A DNA stretch of 16,609 nucleotides from JBBREP01 sp038202885 (GCA_038202885.1 JBBREP010000078.1:1-16609), one strand, 5' to 3'; counted from the first letter of the stretch, positions 1 through 7,516 are shown. Notes: generated by a model not told the origin, from the sequence alone. A program made the numbers and translations.

Positions 1-215
1 CCGGAGATGCCGTGCGGCGCGTCGGGAACGTGTTCGAGCGTCCACTGCATGCCCGCGACCTCGATGGTCAACGGCTTCGGGCGGATCCAGTCGACACCGG
101 GGCGGATCAGTTCGGCGTGCTCGGCTAAGGCATCGGGGAGCGCGCGTGCGAGGAACAGGTCGGGATCGACCGTCGGTCGTGGTTCGTCGCGCCGGGTGCG
201 CAGATCGACGCTCAC
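1..215 (-). CDS. hypothetical protein, N-terminal part (cut by window edge)
   Basis: Reading the minus strand from a GTG at 213-215 gives an open frame of 71 codons that runs off the left edge of the window. It begins VSVDLRTRRDEPRPTVDPDL and later contains the stretch IRPGVDWIRPKPLTIEVAG. Codon third positions are mostly G or C, unlike the plus-strand frame over the same bases, which reads as a low-complexity Arg/Ser shadow. There is no signal peptide or membrane segment in the visible part, and I do not recognise the family. The start is supported by a TATCCT hexamer exactly 6 nt upstream, which would place the transcription start on the GTG itself. The gene is divergent from the secreted hydrolase at 319. 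Confidence 0.65.
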   Translation of the reverse strand, partial: MSVDLRTRRDEPRPTVDPDLFLARALPDALAEHAELIRPGVDWIRPKPLTIEVAGMQWTLEHVPDAPHGIS

Positions 216-221
216 GACCCC

Positions 222-227
222 AGGATA
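222..227 (-). promoter_or_regulatory. putative -10 element of a leaderless promoter (TATCCT)
   Basis: On the minus strand TATCCT is followed by the 6 nt GGGGTC and then the GTG start at 215. A TANNNT hexamer ending at -7 would put +1 on the start codon. Four more genes in this window show the same geometry. No convincing -35 box was seen. Confidence 0.5.
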
Positions 228-282
228 ACGAGCTGACGAGATGCTTGCATCGGGGCCGAGCACGGCGCAGACTGCGCCCACT

Positions 283-298
283 GGTTCCGGGGGGAACC
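283..298. promoter_or_regulatory. perfect palindrome GGTTCC-gggg-GGAACC
   Basis: A 6-bp inverted repeat with a 4-bp spacer lies 20 bp before the start of the secreted hydrolase and just upstream of its Shine-Dalgarno sequence (AAAGGGAG, 307-314). It could be an operator or a 5'-UTR hairpin. No regulator can be named from the sequence. Confidence 0.3.
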
Positions 299-318
299 GG
301 GCTACGAAAGGGAGCTCG

Positions 319-1554
319 ATGAGAAAGTTCAGTCGTATTGGCGCGCGGATGTCGGTCGCCGCGTTGTTGCTCGGGGGCACCGCCCTCACAGGGGCCGGGG
401 CATTCAACGCCCGACCCGCCGCAGCCGACGGTCCCGGTGTCGGGTCGCCGTGGATCGTGACGCTCGGCGATTCGGCCATCTCCGGCGAGGCCGGGCGGTG
501 GGCCGGTAACACGAACGGGTCGTCGAACAACGTTGACGCGCTCGGTGCGTCGGCGTACTACGACAACGCGTCCAACACGGCCGAGACGATTGCCGGTTGC
601 CACCGGTCCAAGTCGGCCGAGGTGCACATCGGCGGTGGCGTGAACTCCAAGAACCTGGCGTGCTCCGGCGCACGCACCTACACGCAGACGCCGGGCTCGG
701 GCGACTTCAAACCCGGCCTCGACTTCTTCTCCGACAGCAGCGGTCACCAGGGCCAGGCCGTGATGCTGCAGCAGTTCGCGGTTGGCCACAACGTGAAGGC
801 CGTGACCGTGTTGATCGGCGCGAACAACTACGGGTTCGCCGATATCTTGCAGAGCTGCGTCACCGACTGGTTGACATCGCCGTCGTGGTGGAAGAACTAT
901 TGCAACGACGACTCGAGTGTCAAGGCGTACTTCACGTCGAGCTACATCGCCGCGCAGACCGCTGCGATCAAAGGCGCGCTGCTCAACGTCCGCCAAGCGA
1001 TGCTGAACGCCGGCTACTCCGATGCGTCGTACTCGCTCATCGTGCAGACGTATTCGTCGCCCCTGCCGTCGGGAGGTGGCATCCGGTACTCGGAGTCGGG
1101 GTGGTCGCGTCAGAGCACCGGTGGTTGCGGCGTGTGGAACAAGGATGCCGACTGGGCGAACAGCACCGTCGTGCCGACGATCAACAACTCGGTGACGAGT
1201 GCCGCAGCCCAAACCGGACTGACGAACGTCAAGATCCTCAACGACGCCAACGCGCTCGTGGGGCGCCGTCTGTGTGAGAACACCGTCGGTCTCCTAGAGG
1301 AGAAGGGCGTTGCGTCGTGGACGAGCGCCGGTGCGGTCGACAAGACGGAGTGGGTCACCCAGATCCGCACCACGAGCACGTTGTTCGGCCCGTACCAACT
1401 CCAAGAGGACGCGCACCCGAGCTACTGGGGTCAGCTTGCGTTGCGGAACTGCCTACGTCAGGCGTACAACGGCGGCACCGCTCGCGGTGGTACGTGCACG
1501 CGCAGCGCCAACGGCCTCAACGCCTTCGGCGAACCCAACATGCTCCTCCAATAA
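319..1554 (+). CDS. secreted SGNH/GDSL-type esterase or lipase
   Basis: The 411-residue product starts at the ATG at 319, which follows AAAGGGAG by 4 nt; an in-frame ATG at 241 would add 26 residues ahead of the signal peptide and is rejected. Residues 1-37 form a Sec signal (MRKFSRIGAR, a hydrophobic core, then a PAAA cleavage region). The SGNH blocks are in order: GDS at 50-52 with the nucleophile Ser52, a CHRS motif at 94-97, the Gly-containing block II in LACSG (113-117), GANN at 167-170 in place of the usual GxND, and DAH at 364-366 carrying the catalytic acid and His366. The CHRS motif and several cysteines resemble disulfide-bonded actinobacterial secreted lipases. It probably hydrolyses ester bonds outside the cell; the substrate is unknown. 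It converges on the PEP-mutase-like gene across a palindrome. Confidence 0.88.
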   Translation: MRKFSRIGARMSVAALLLGGTALTGAGAFNARPAAADGPGVGSPWIVTLGDSAISGEAGRWAGNTNGSSNNVDALGASAYYDNASNTAETIAGCHRSKSAEVHIGGGVNSKNLACSGARTYTQTPGSGDFKPGLDFFSDSSGHQGQAVMLQQFAVGHNVKAVTVLIGANNYGFADILQSCVTDWLTSPSWWKNYCNDDSSVKAYFTSSYIAAQTAAIKGALLNVRQAMLNAGYSDASYSLIVQTYSSPLPSGGGIRYSESGWSRQSTGGCGVWNKDADWANSTVVPTINNSVTSAAAQTGLTNVKILNDANALVGRRLCENTVGLLEEKGVASWTSAGAVDKTEWVTQIRTTSTLFGPYQLQEDAHPSYWGQLALRNCLRQAYNGGTARGGTCTRSANGLNAFGEPNMLLQ

Positions 1555-1572
1555 CAGCCTCAACCCCAACAT

Positions 1573-1622
1573 CTAGGTGCGTCGTTTGACCCCTCTATAT
1601 GTGGGTCAAACGACGCCCCTAG
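1573..1622. terminator. long palindrome between convergent genes, likely bidirectional terminator (copy 1)
   Basis: The arms at 1573-1592 and 1603-1622 are 20 bp with a single mismatch (t1578/c1617) and enclose a 10-nt loop. The element begins 18 bp after the stop of the secreted hydrolase and contains the TAG stop (1619-1621) of the convergent minus-strand gene. There is no U-tract on either side. A closely related element lies at 15548-15599, also between convergent genes. A terminator role is inferred from placement and stem length. Confidence 0.7.
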
Positions 1623-2440
1623 GGGGTGAAGGCTGCGCGGGCGGCGCGGCTGCCTTCGGCGGCGCCGGTGAGGAAGCCGAGGGTGCCGGTGTCGAGCAGT
1701 TCGTGCACGGCGGCGGCCGCGGCACCGAGCGCCGCGAACGCGAGTGAGCCACCGACCGACACGCGCTTCACGCCGACGCTCGCCAGTTCGGCCACCGTCG
1801 GTCCGCCGGGACGGAGCAAGATGTTGACGGGTCGGTCGACATTGCGGACGACGTTCGTGATCTCGCCGAGATCGGTGAGACCAGGGGCAAAGAGCACGTC
1901 GGCGCCGTGGGCTTCGAACGATTGCAGACGCGTGATGATGTCGCCGAGATCCGGGCGCCCGCGAATTGCGCCTTCGGCGCGGCCGGTGAGCACGGTGTGT
2001 GCGCTGCCCGCGTGCGCGGCGTCGGCTGCAGCTTCGATGCGCGCCGCGGCGAGCGCCGGTTCGTAGAGCGGGTCGCCATGGTCGCCGGTGAAGTCCTCGA
2101 TCGACAGGCCGCTGATCCCAGTGGCGACGGCTTTGGCGACCGTATCCGCCACGGCCGCGGGTTCGTGCGCGAACCCGTTCTCGAAGTCGGCGCTCACCGG
2201 GATGTCGACGGCGCCAGCCATGGCGCGACAGTGCGCCAACGCTTCGTCGAGTGACACCGCGTAGTCGAGTCGCCCGAGGGTGGCCGCGTAACCCGAACTC
2301 GTCGTCGCGATCGCGGCACAACCGAGCGACGCGAAGAGTCGAGCACTGCCGACATCCCACGCGTTCGCGAGCACGAGCGGCGCATCACCGTGGTGCAGCG
2401 CAAGGAACTGCGCTGCCCGGTCTCGCGTCTCCGCGGTCAC
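1619..2440 (-). CDS. isocitrate lyase/PEP mutase superfamily protein
   Basis: A 273-residue single-domain enzyme of the ICL/PEPM superfamily, which makes or breaks C-C or C-P bonds next to a carboxylate using Mg2+. Visible motifs are the early NAWDVGSARLF (26-36), TSSG (47-50), the metal-binding SADFENG (83-89, Asp85) and SIED (113-116). The loop after SIED reads FTGDHGD, not the KKCGH of true isocitrate and methylisocitrate lyases. It is therefore not a standard glyoxylate-cycle enzyme, and its substrate cannot be assigned. The frame is open upstream to an ATG at 2545, but GTG at 2440 is preferred because GTGA overlaps the stop of the HD gene by 4 nt, implying translational coupling. Its own stop lies inside the palindrome at 1573-1622. 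Confidence 0.85.
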   Translation of the reverse strand: MTAETRDRAAQFLALHHGDAPLVLANAWDVGSARLFASLGCAAIATTSSGYAATLGRLDYAVSLDEALAHCRAMAGAVDIPVSADFENGFAHEPAAVADTVAKAVATGISGLSIEDFTGDHGDPLYEPALAAARIEAAADAAHAGSAHTVLTGRAEGAIRGRPDLGDIITRLQSFEAHGADVLFAPGLTDLGEITNVVRNVDRPVNILLRPGGPTVAELASVGVKRVSVGGSLAFAALGAAAAAVHELLDTGTLGFLTGAAEGSRAARAAFTP

Positions 2441-3036
2441 TTCGTGGGAACGGCCGACTTGAACGCGAACACTTGGCGCACCTTTGGTTCGAAGTGCTCG
2501 AGCGGGAGTGTGTCGTAGTTCGGGTCGAATGCGATCTGGTCCCACTCATCGGCGAATTGCTCGGCGAGCGCGAACTGCTCCGGTGTGAGCGTGTCACGGT
2601 GCTGTTCGCGGGCGTCGGGATTGCCGCCGAAGTGGTGGTAGTAGTGCCGACCCTGAAAGTCCTGGTGCACGCGGATCATCTCGGAGACCTCATGGCGCAC
2701 ATAGGGCTGGAGGATCGACGCCGCGATTGCTGGATGGTTGGCGACGCTGATGGCCTTCCCGATGTCGTGACAGAGCGCAGCAACGACCACTTCGTCGTCG
2801 GCGCCCGCGCGCTCCGCGAGCGTCGCCGTCTGGAGGCAATGCGTGAGCTGATCGGTAGCGAAGCCGTCGACGATGTCGCTGAGCGACCGAAGCAGCATCA
2901 ACACGCGGTCGGCAACGCGGTCCGCGTTCGCAGCATGCGCCGCGCCGATCGCGGCCCATTCCTCAGCGGTCGATTCGTCCATGCGGGTGAACGACGAGGG
3001 AGTGGTGTCGACGGACGCAGTCGGTGTGGCAGTCAT
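2437..3036 (-). CDS. HD-domain protein resembling mixed-valent diiron oxygenases (PhnZ/MIOX-like)
   Basis: The product has 199 residues. The HD core is evident: His66 in THCLQT, His90-Asp91 in CHDIGK, His101 in NHPAIAA, His124 in RVHQDF and Asp166 in EWDQIA. This is the H...HD...H...H...D order that binds two irons in PhnZ and myo-inositol oxygenase, and from memory the H66-to-H90 spacing of 24 equals H34-to-H58 in PhnZ. The family includes oxygenases that cleave C-C or C-P bonds, but many HD proteins are phosphohydrolases, so the activity is inferred. A GRHYYHH segment (129-135) may help define a subfamily. The ATG at 3036 is chosen because TACCAT sits 6 nt upstream. The stop overlaps the start of the ICL/PEPM-family gene. 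Confidence 0.8.
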   Translation of the reverse strand: MTATPTASVDTTPSSFTRMDESTAEEWAAIGAAHAANADRVADRVLMLLRSLSDIVDGFATDQLTHCLQTATLAERAGADDEVVVAALCHDIGKAISVANHPAIAASILQPYVRHEVSEMIRVHQDFQGRHYYHHFGGNPDAREQHRDTLTPEQFALAEQFADEWDQIAFDPNYDTLPLEHFEPKVRQVFAFKSAVPTK

Positions 3037-3042
3037 ACCGCA

Positions 3043-3048
3043 ATGGTA
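3043..3048 (-). promoter_or_regulatory. putative -10 element of a leaderless promoter (TACCAT)
   Basis: On the minus strand TACCAT is followed by TGCGGT and then the ATG at 3036. No Shine-Dalgarno sequence is present. The element lies in the 107-bp gap after the alpha/beta hydrolase gene, so the HD and ICL/PEPM-family pair may have its own promoter. Confidence 0.55.
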
Positions 3049-3143
3049 CGCGCCACAGCGCGGCGCCGAAAAGGCGTCAGCTGCTGGTGTTGATGACCGG
3101 TGCTCGCCGTCGGCGCCAGCGGCCGGTGTGGACGAGGAGCGCG

Positions 3144-4043
3144 TCAGCGGGTGGCGTCGAGGAAGGCGACCACGGCGTCGTTGAAGAGGTCGTTGCGGTC
3201 GCCGGCCACCATGTGGCCCGCATTGGCGACGTCGACAAACTGTGCCTGGGGCACGAGTGCAAGAAACGCCTGGGCGCCCTCCTCGCTCAGCAGGTCGCTC
3301 TGGCGGCCCCGCACGAGCAACGTCGCCAGCCCGCGAGCGGCGATAATGCTCGCCGCGGCGTCGAGGCGGTCGGGGTCGACGATCGAGCGGGTCTCGTCGG
3401 GGGAGCTGCGCACGCCACGGATGAACTTCGGGTCCCAATGCCAATACCAGCGGCCATCGTCTTTACGGCGCAGGTTCTTCTTCAACCCGTCGAGGTTCGA
3501 CGGTCGTGGTCGGTGCGGGTTGTAGACCGCGATGGCATCGGCTACGGCGTCGAGGTCGGCGAAGCCCTCATCCATGTGCTCCAACATGAACGCGCCGATC
3601 CTGTCGGCGCCACCACGTTCGATGTGGGGCGCCACGTCGACGAGCACGAGCGCGCTCGCGACCGGTTCGTCGGTCTCGGCGATAGCCGCGAGTGACGACA
3701 CCCCGCCGAGCGAAGCGCCGACAAGCGCCGGCAGTCGATGCTGCGGATCGCGCTCGGTGACGGTACGGGCGATCGCGCGTACGTCGGACGAAAAGCCGTC
3801 GAGTGAGTAATCACCGTCGCTGGCCCACGCGCTCTGACCATGACCGCGCAGGTCGGCGTTATACGTGCGCCATCCGTCGGCTGCGAGCGCGGTTGCCGTG
3901 TGCTGCCAGGAGTGGCGCGTCTGGCCGCCCCCATGGAACAGCACCACGGGCGGACCGTCGGCCGGCCCGGTGACGTCGACCGCGAGCACAACGCCGTCGC
4001 CGCCTATCGATTCGGTCGTCGATTCAGTCGACGGTGGCACCAC
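3144..4043 (-). CDS. alpha/beta-fold hydrolase
   Basis: A 299-residue hydrolase when started at the first of two adjacent GTG codons (4041-4043). The oxyanion-hole motif HGGG is at 37-40 and is followed by QTRHSW. The nucleophile elbow GASLGG places the catalytic Ser at 111. The acid is probably Asp250 in VRGRQSD, and the base is His277 in NAGHMV. A lid-like segment with KKNLRRKDDGRWYWHWDP lies between them. This pattern matches epoxide-hydrolase or ester-hydrolase type members of the family; the substrate cannot be deduced. The start is uncertain: the frame stays open through the divergent Gfo/Idh gene, but those residues are a shadow with no family resemblance, and no clear Shine-Dalgarno sequence precedes the GTG. 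Confidence 0.85.
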   Translation of the reverse strand: MVPPSTESTTESIGGDGVVLAVDVTGPADGPPVVLFHGGGQTRHSWQHTATALAADGWRTYNADLRGHGQSAWASDGDYSLDGFSSDVRAIARTVTERDPQHRLPALVGASLGGVSSLAAIAETDEPVASALVLVDVAPHIERGGADRIGAFMLEHMDEGFADLDAVADAIAVYNPHRPRPSNLDGLKKNLRRKDDGRWYWHWDPKFIRGVRSSPDETRSIVDPDRLDAAASIIAARGLATLLVRGRQSDLLSEEGAQAFLALVPQAQFVDVANAGHMVAGDRNDLFNDAVVAFLDATR

Positions 4044-4139
4044 GTATCCAGTTGAGCCGTTCGGTGTCGCCGCAGACGAATTCCGTGTTGCTGGCGACGG
4101 GCTCGACGCCAGCGGTCGGTCGCGATCAGGATGCCCCCC

Positions 4140-5249
4140 ATGGCAACGTCCAACACCAACACCGCGCTCGGCGCGGTAGTCGTGGGCACCGGGTTCGGTG
4201 TGCTCACCCACGTACGCGCGTTGCGTGGCGCAGGGTTCGACGTGGTGGCGCTCGTCGGACGGGACCCAGACAAGACGGCCGAGCGGGCGCGGCGCTTCGA
4301 CGTCCCGCACGCCTCGACGTCGCTCGCCGAGGCGCTCGCGTTCGACGGCGTTGCTGCGGTCACGATCGCGACGCCGCCGCACACCCACGCCGAGATCGTG
4401 CGCGCCGCGATCGCAGCCGGCAAACACGTGCTGTGCGAGAAGCCGTTCGCGCGCAATGCGAACGAGGCGCGCGAACTGCTCGCCGCGGCCGAAGCAGCCG
4501 GCATCGTGCACCTGCTCGGCACCGAGCTGCGCTATGAGCCTGGCGCAGCGCTGCTCGCGCGTGTCGTGCGCAGCGGCGCAATCGGTACGCCTCGCCTCGC
4601 GACGATCTTGTTGCATATCCCAATGCTTGCCGATGCGACGGGGGACGGCGCGGTGCCCGACTGGTGGGGGGACCCGGCTCAGGGTGGCGGTTGGCTCGGC
4701 GCGCACGCGCCGCACGTGATCGACCAACTACGCACCATGCTTGGCGAGTTCGCCGGAGTGAGCGCGAGTTTGCCGCACGTCGGTGCCCACCCATGGGCGG
4801 CCGAGGACGCGTACCTTGCGCATTTCCGCACGCGCTCGGGCGCCGTCGGGATGATGGAAGCCGTCGCCAGCGACCGCGGACCGATGTTGTTCGTCACCCG
4901 AGTCGTCGGGACGCACGGCACCGCGTGGGCCGAAGGGCCGACCGTGCGCGTGGCCGATGCGCAGGGAACGCGTGAGGTGGCGTTGCCAACGGATCTCGTC
5001 GTCGGTGCACCCGAACCTCCGCCGGGCGATCTGTTGGTGTCGGCCTACGACCGACTGCACGCATTCGGGCTTGAGATCGGGCCGTACACCAAGTTGGCCG
5101 CCATCTGGCGCGACCTCATCGAAGGTCGTGCCTCGGACCACGACCCCGCGCCAGCGACGTTCGCCGACGGCGTCGCGAGCATGCTCGTCCTCGACGCCAT
5201 CCGATCGTCCGCGAACCAAGGTGGCACCTGGATCACCGTCGACGCATAA
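4140..5249 (+). CDS. Gfo/Idh/MocA-family NAD(P)-dependent oxidoreductase
   Basis: A 369-residue protein. The N-terminal Rossmann fold has GTGFG at 16-20, and the family signature EKP lies at 100-102 within KHVLCEKPFAR. The C-terminal half carries GGGWLGAHAPHVIDQLR, the region containing the conserved histidine of the substrate site. Members oxidise or reduce sugars, inositols, trans-dihydrodiols or related alcohols; the substrate here is unknown. The ATG at 4140 is preferred to the one at 4131 because AGGA (4128-4131) sits 8 nt ahead of it. The gene is divergent from the alpha/beta hydrolase and convergent with the Ig-like gene, from which it is separated by a tandem repeat. Confidence 0.88.
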   Translation: MATSNTNTALGAVVVGTGFGVLTHVRALRGAGFDVVALVGRDPDKTAERARRFDVPHASTSLAEALAFDGVAAVTIATPPHTHAEIVRAAIAAGKHVLCEKPFARNANEARELLAAAEAAGIVHLLGTELRYEPGAALLARVVRSGAIGTPRLATILLHIPMLADATGDGAVPDWWGDPAQGGGWLGAHAPHVIDQLRTMLGEFAGVSASLPHVGAHPWAAEDAYLAHFRTRSGAVGMMEAVASDRGPMLFVTRVVGTHGTAWAEGPTVRVADAQGTREVALPTDLVVGAPEPPPGDLLVSAYDRLHAFGLEIGPYTKLAAIWRDLIEGRASDHDPAPATFADGVASMLVLDAIRSSANQGGTWITVDA

Positions 5250-5254
5250 CGCGC

Positions 5255-5302
5255 CGCGACGTAGGAGCGTCAGTGAATCGCGACGTAGGAGCGTCAGTGA
5301 AT
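5255..5302. repeat. 24-bp tandem direct repeat, two identical copies
   Basis: The units at 5255-5278 and 5279-5302 are identical, each starting CGCGACGTAGGAGCGTCAGT. A degenerate start of a third unit follows (CGTGACGTGG, 5303-5312). The second copy contains the stop codon and last codons of the Ig-like gene, so the duplication arose at its 3' end. Each unit contains a small GACG...CGTC inverted repeat. Confidence 0.9.
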
Positions 5303-5992
5303 CGTGACGTGGCGCGCCGTTGAGGTGTTGACGTTGTAGTGAAGGTCGCCGTGGTAGGTCGCGACCGCGGTGTGCGCGCCGCTGCCGATACCGCCCGGGA
5401 TGTCGAGCACGACACGGTTGCGCTCGACCGTCACGACATAGGGCGTGCCGTCGATGCGGATCGTGACCGTGCCGGTGCGCGCGCCGTAGTTGACGAAGCC
5501 AGCGGAGATGCCAACGTTGGCAACGAGCCGGATCGGGGTGGTCGCCATCCACGTACTTACCGGACTGGCCGGGATCGAGTGCAGCTGTAACACGATCTTG
5601 GTGTTCGACGGAGTGCCCACGAACACGGCGGCTGCGCCCGACGTGCTCGCCGCGAGGTGGATGTCGCCTGCGTACCGAGCGGTCACGCTGTGGCTGCCGA
5701 GGCCAAACGTGTGGGGAAGCGACGCGACCCTATTCGTGACCGGCGCCGTACCGAGCGACGATGCGCCTTCGAAGAACTCGACTGCGCCTGTCGGCACGAG
5801 CATGCTCGCGACGGTCGCCTGCAACGTGACCGCGTTGCCGTCAGTCTGCTTCGCGGGAAGCACCTTGAGGCGCGTCGTCGACGACGCTACGGCGCTCGCG
5901 GGTCGTGACGCGCCGAGCAGCGACGCGCTGGCGACGAGGACGACCGTCGCAGCGACCAACGAACTGCGGCGGGTGCGGTGGCGTGGGCTCAT
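5294..5992 (-). CDS. secreted two-domain Ig-like protein
   Basis: The product has 232 residues. A basic N-terminus (MSPRHRTRRS) followed by a hydrophobic core and an ASA site gives a signal peptide with probable cleavage after residue 34. The mature part consists of two beta-rich domains of about 95-100 residues. The first ends with SVTARYAGDIHLAAS and the second with TAVATYHGDLHYNVN. The AxYxGDxxxxxS/N ending is typical of the bacterial Ig-like repeats found in adhesins and wall-associated proteins. No sortase motif or C-terminal membrane segment is present, so it is probably released or held by other contacts. The start is supported by AGGAG (5999-6003) 6 nt upstream. The tandem repeat overlaps its 3' end. 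Confidence 0.8.
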   Translation of the reverse strand: MSPRHRTRRSSLVAATVVLVASASLLGASRPASAVASSTTRLKVLPAKQTDGNAVTLQATVASMLVPTGAVEFFEGASSLGTAPVTNRVASLPHTFGLGSHSVTARYAGDIHLAASTSGAAAVFVGTPSNTKIVLQLHSIPASPVSTWMATTPIRLVANVGISAGFVNYGARTGTVTIRIDGTPYVVTVERNRVVLDIPGGIGSGAHTAVATYHGDLHYNVNTSTARHVTIH

Positions 5993-6090
5993 CGCGATCT
6001 CCTGGTTCGTGCGCCCGCGCCGTGCTGCGGGCTGGTGTGGAGCTGCCGGTCAGAGTAACGGAGGTGACGCCGCCGCGCACGGGACACGGG

Positions 6091-6116
6091 CGCTGGCGCT
6101 GGCGCTGGCGCTGGCG
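6091..6116. repeat. hexanucleotide microsatellite (cgctgg)4 plus partial unit
   Basis: Four exact copies of CGCTGG plus two further bases lie directly downstream of the SnoaL-like stop codon (6117-6119), outside any gene. Copy number could vary by slippage. Confidence 0.9.
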
Positions 6117-6566
6117 TCACTGGATCGGGCGGTCGTCCGTCCAGTCAACGACGAGCCGGCGCTCGGCGAAGCGCCAATCCTTGCCGTCGGTCACGAACCG
6201 GTCTTGATAGCGAATCGCCATCATCCGGTTCGTCCTGGTTGCGCCGTCGTCACGAATGTGCGACGCCATGCAGTACGTCTCACCGGTGGCGCCCCGCGGG
6301 TCGGACGAATCGAACCACACCGAGTGCTGGCCGAGCATGTGGTGCGTCACGGTGTACGTACGCAAACCTTCCATCGCCGCGAGAATCTCGGCCCGCCCGT
6401 TGCGGACTCGCACCGGCGGTGTCGCGTCGGGGTCACCGTGATGGATCGCGAGGACGCCGTCGGACACGAACAGTTCAGCCAGTGCTGCGAACTCCCGTCG
6501 ATCTGCGTGGCGTGCGTAGGCCTCGACCAGTGTGTGCAGCGAAGCTCGGTCGCCGTCACGCGTCAT
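6117..6566 (-). CDS. SnoaL-like (NTF2-fold) protein
   Basis: A 149-residue protein with the layout of SnoaL-like NTF2-fold proteins. It has an N-terminal helical part (LHTLVEAYARHADRREFAAL), then ELFVSDGVLAIH, a central THHMLG segment, and a C-terminal strand pair ending in WRFAERRLVVDW. Members act as small cyclases, dehydratases, isomerases or hydroxylases, often in polyketide, steroid or aromatic metabolism; many are uncharacterised. The ATG overlaps the stop of the upstream LLM gene in a TGATG junction, so the two are probably translated together. It is the last gene of the ligase-LLM-SnoaL run. Confidence 0.82.
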   Translation of the reverse strand: MTRDGDRASLHTLVEAYARHADRREFAALAELFVSDGVLAIHHGDPDATPPVRVRNGRAEILAAMEGLRTYTVTHHMLGQHSVWFDSSDPRGATGETYCMASHIRDDGATRTNRMMAIRYQDRFVTDGKDWRFAERRLVVDWTDDRPIQ

Positions 6567-7477
6567 CAGGCGAACGCTTTCGAGTAGCGGTGGGCGATGG
6601 TCGCGATGGCCGTAGCCGCGTCACCGAAGGTCGGAGCAAACGCTTGGAGCGGCACGTTGAATGCAGTCACGCCCGCCGCGGCGAGCGGTACGCCCGACTC
6701 GATCGAAGCGTCGAGATCGATGCCGGCGCCGCCGCGGGTGAGTGGCAACGACGTCTGGATACGCAGCCGCGCTGGATCGCGGCCGGCGGCGACGAAGGCC
6801 TCGCGCAGCCGACGAATATCGGCCACGATGTCGTCGCCCGACGCGCCCATGATGGGGATCCATCCGTCACCCCAGCGCACAATGCGTTCGAGATTCTTGT
6901 CGGTGAGTGAGCCGGCCACGAGGATCGGGATGCCTTCGGGCCGAAGTGGCTTGGGTTCGCAGTAGATGTCGTCGAGTTGCACGGTGTCGGTGTGCAGGTT
7001 CGCCGGCGTCTGTGACCACAACGCTCGGCACACCGCGAGCGCATCGGACAGCAGCACGCCGCGCTGATCCCACGAACGACCGACAGCGTCGTATTCCTCG
7101 CGTTGCCAACCAAAGCCCACCCCCAGCTCGAGGCGACCACCGGAGATTTGGTCGAGCGTTGCTGCCGTCTTGGCGAGGAGCGCCGCGGGACGCAACGGCG
7201 CGATCAAGATGCCGGTCGCGAGTCGCACCGTCGATGTCGTTGCTGCCATCGCGGCCAGCACCGTGAGCGGTTCGAGCCACGGTGAGTCCGGACCGGTCGG
7301 GAATCGCCCCCATCGGTACGCCGCCGTGTTCGGGCCCATCACGACGTGGTCGACCACGACGACGCGATCGCATCCAGCGTCTTCGACCACACGGGCGAGC
7401 TCGATCAGCCCGCGCCAGTTGCCGCCGGCCCACGCGCCGAAGTTCGGAATTCCAATTGAAAGTTGCGGTGCTGGCAC
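6566..7477 (-). CDS. LLM-class oxidoreductase, probably F420-dependent
   Basis: A 303-residue luciferase-like TIM-barrel enzyme. It opens with APQLSIGIPNFG, has VVDHV at 41-45, and carries the family core TVRLATGILIAPLRP (83-97) and RLELGVGFGWQREEY (115-129). A later IPILVAGS and WGDGWIPIMG complete the pattern. Actinobacterial members of this length usually use F420 to oxidise or reduce small organic substrates, but FMN use cannot be excluded by eye. The start is GTG at 7477, with AGGAA about 11 nt upstream on the minus strand. It lies 39 bp after the acyl-CoA ligase and overlaps the SnoaL-like gene by 1 nt, which supports a three-gene operon. Confidence 0.87.
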   Translation of the reverse strand: MPAPQLSIGIPNFGAWAGGNWRGLIELARVVEDAGCDRVVVVDHVVMGPNTAAYRWGRFPTGPDSPWLEPLTVLAAMAATTSTVRLATGILIAPLRPAALLAKTAATLDQISGGRLELGVGFGWQREEYDAVGRSWDQRGVLLSDALAVCRALWSQTPANLHTDTVQLDDIYCEPKPLRPEGIPILVAGSLTDKNLERIVRWGDGWIPIMGASGDDIVADIRRLREAFVAAGRDPARLRIQTSLPLTRGGAGIDLDASIESGVPLAAAGVTAFNVPLQAFAPTFGDAATAIATIAHRYSKAFA

Positions 7478-7516
7478 GGTTCGTTCGTTCCTGTCGTCGG
7501 GAAGGTGTGTCGGAGA

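Noticed and set aside
4044..4727. Upstream extension of the alpha/beta hydrolase frame
   Set aside because: The added residues overlap the divergent Gfo/Idh gene and look like antisense sequence; the hydrolase domain is complete without them.
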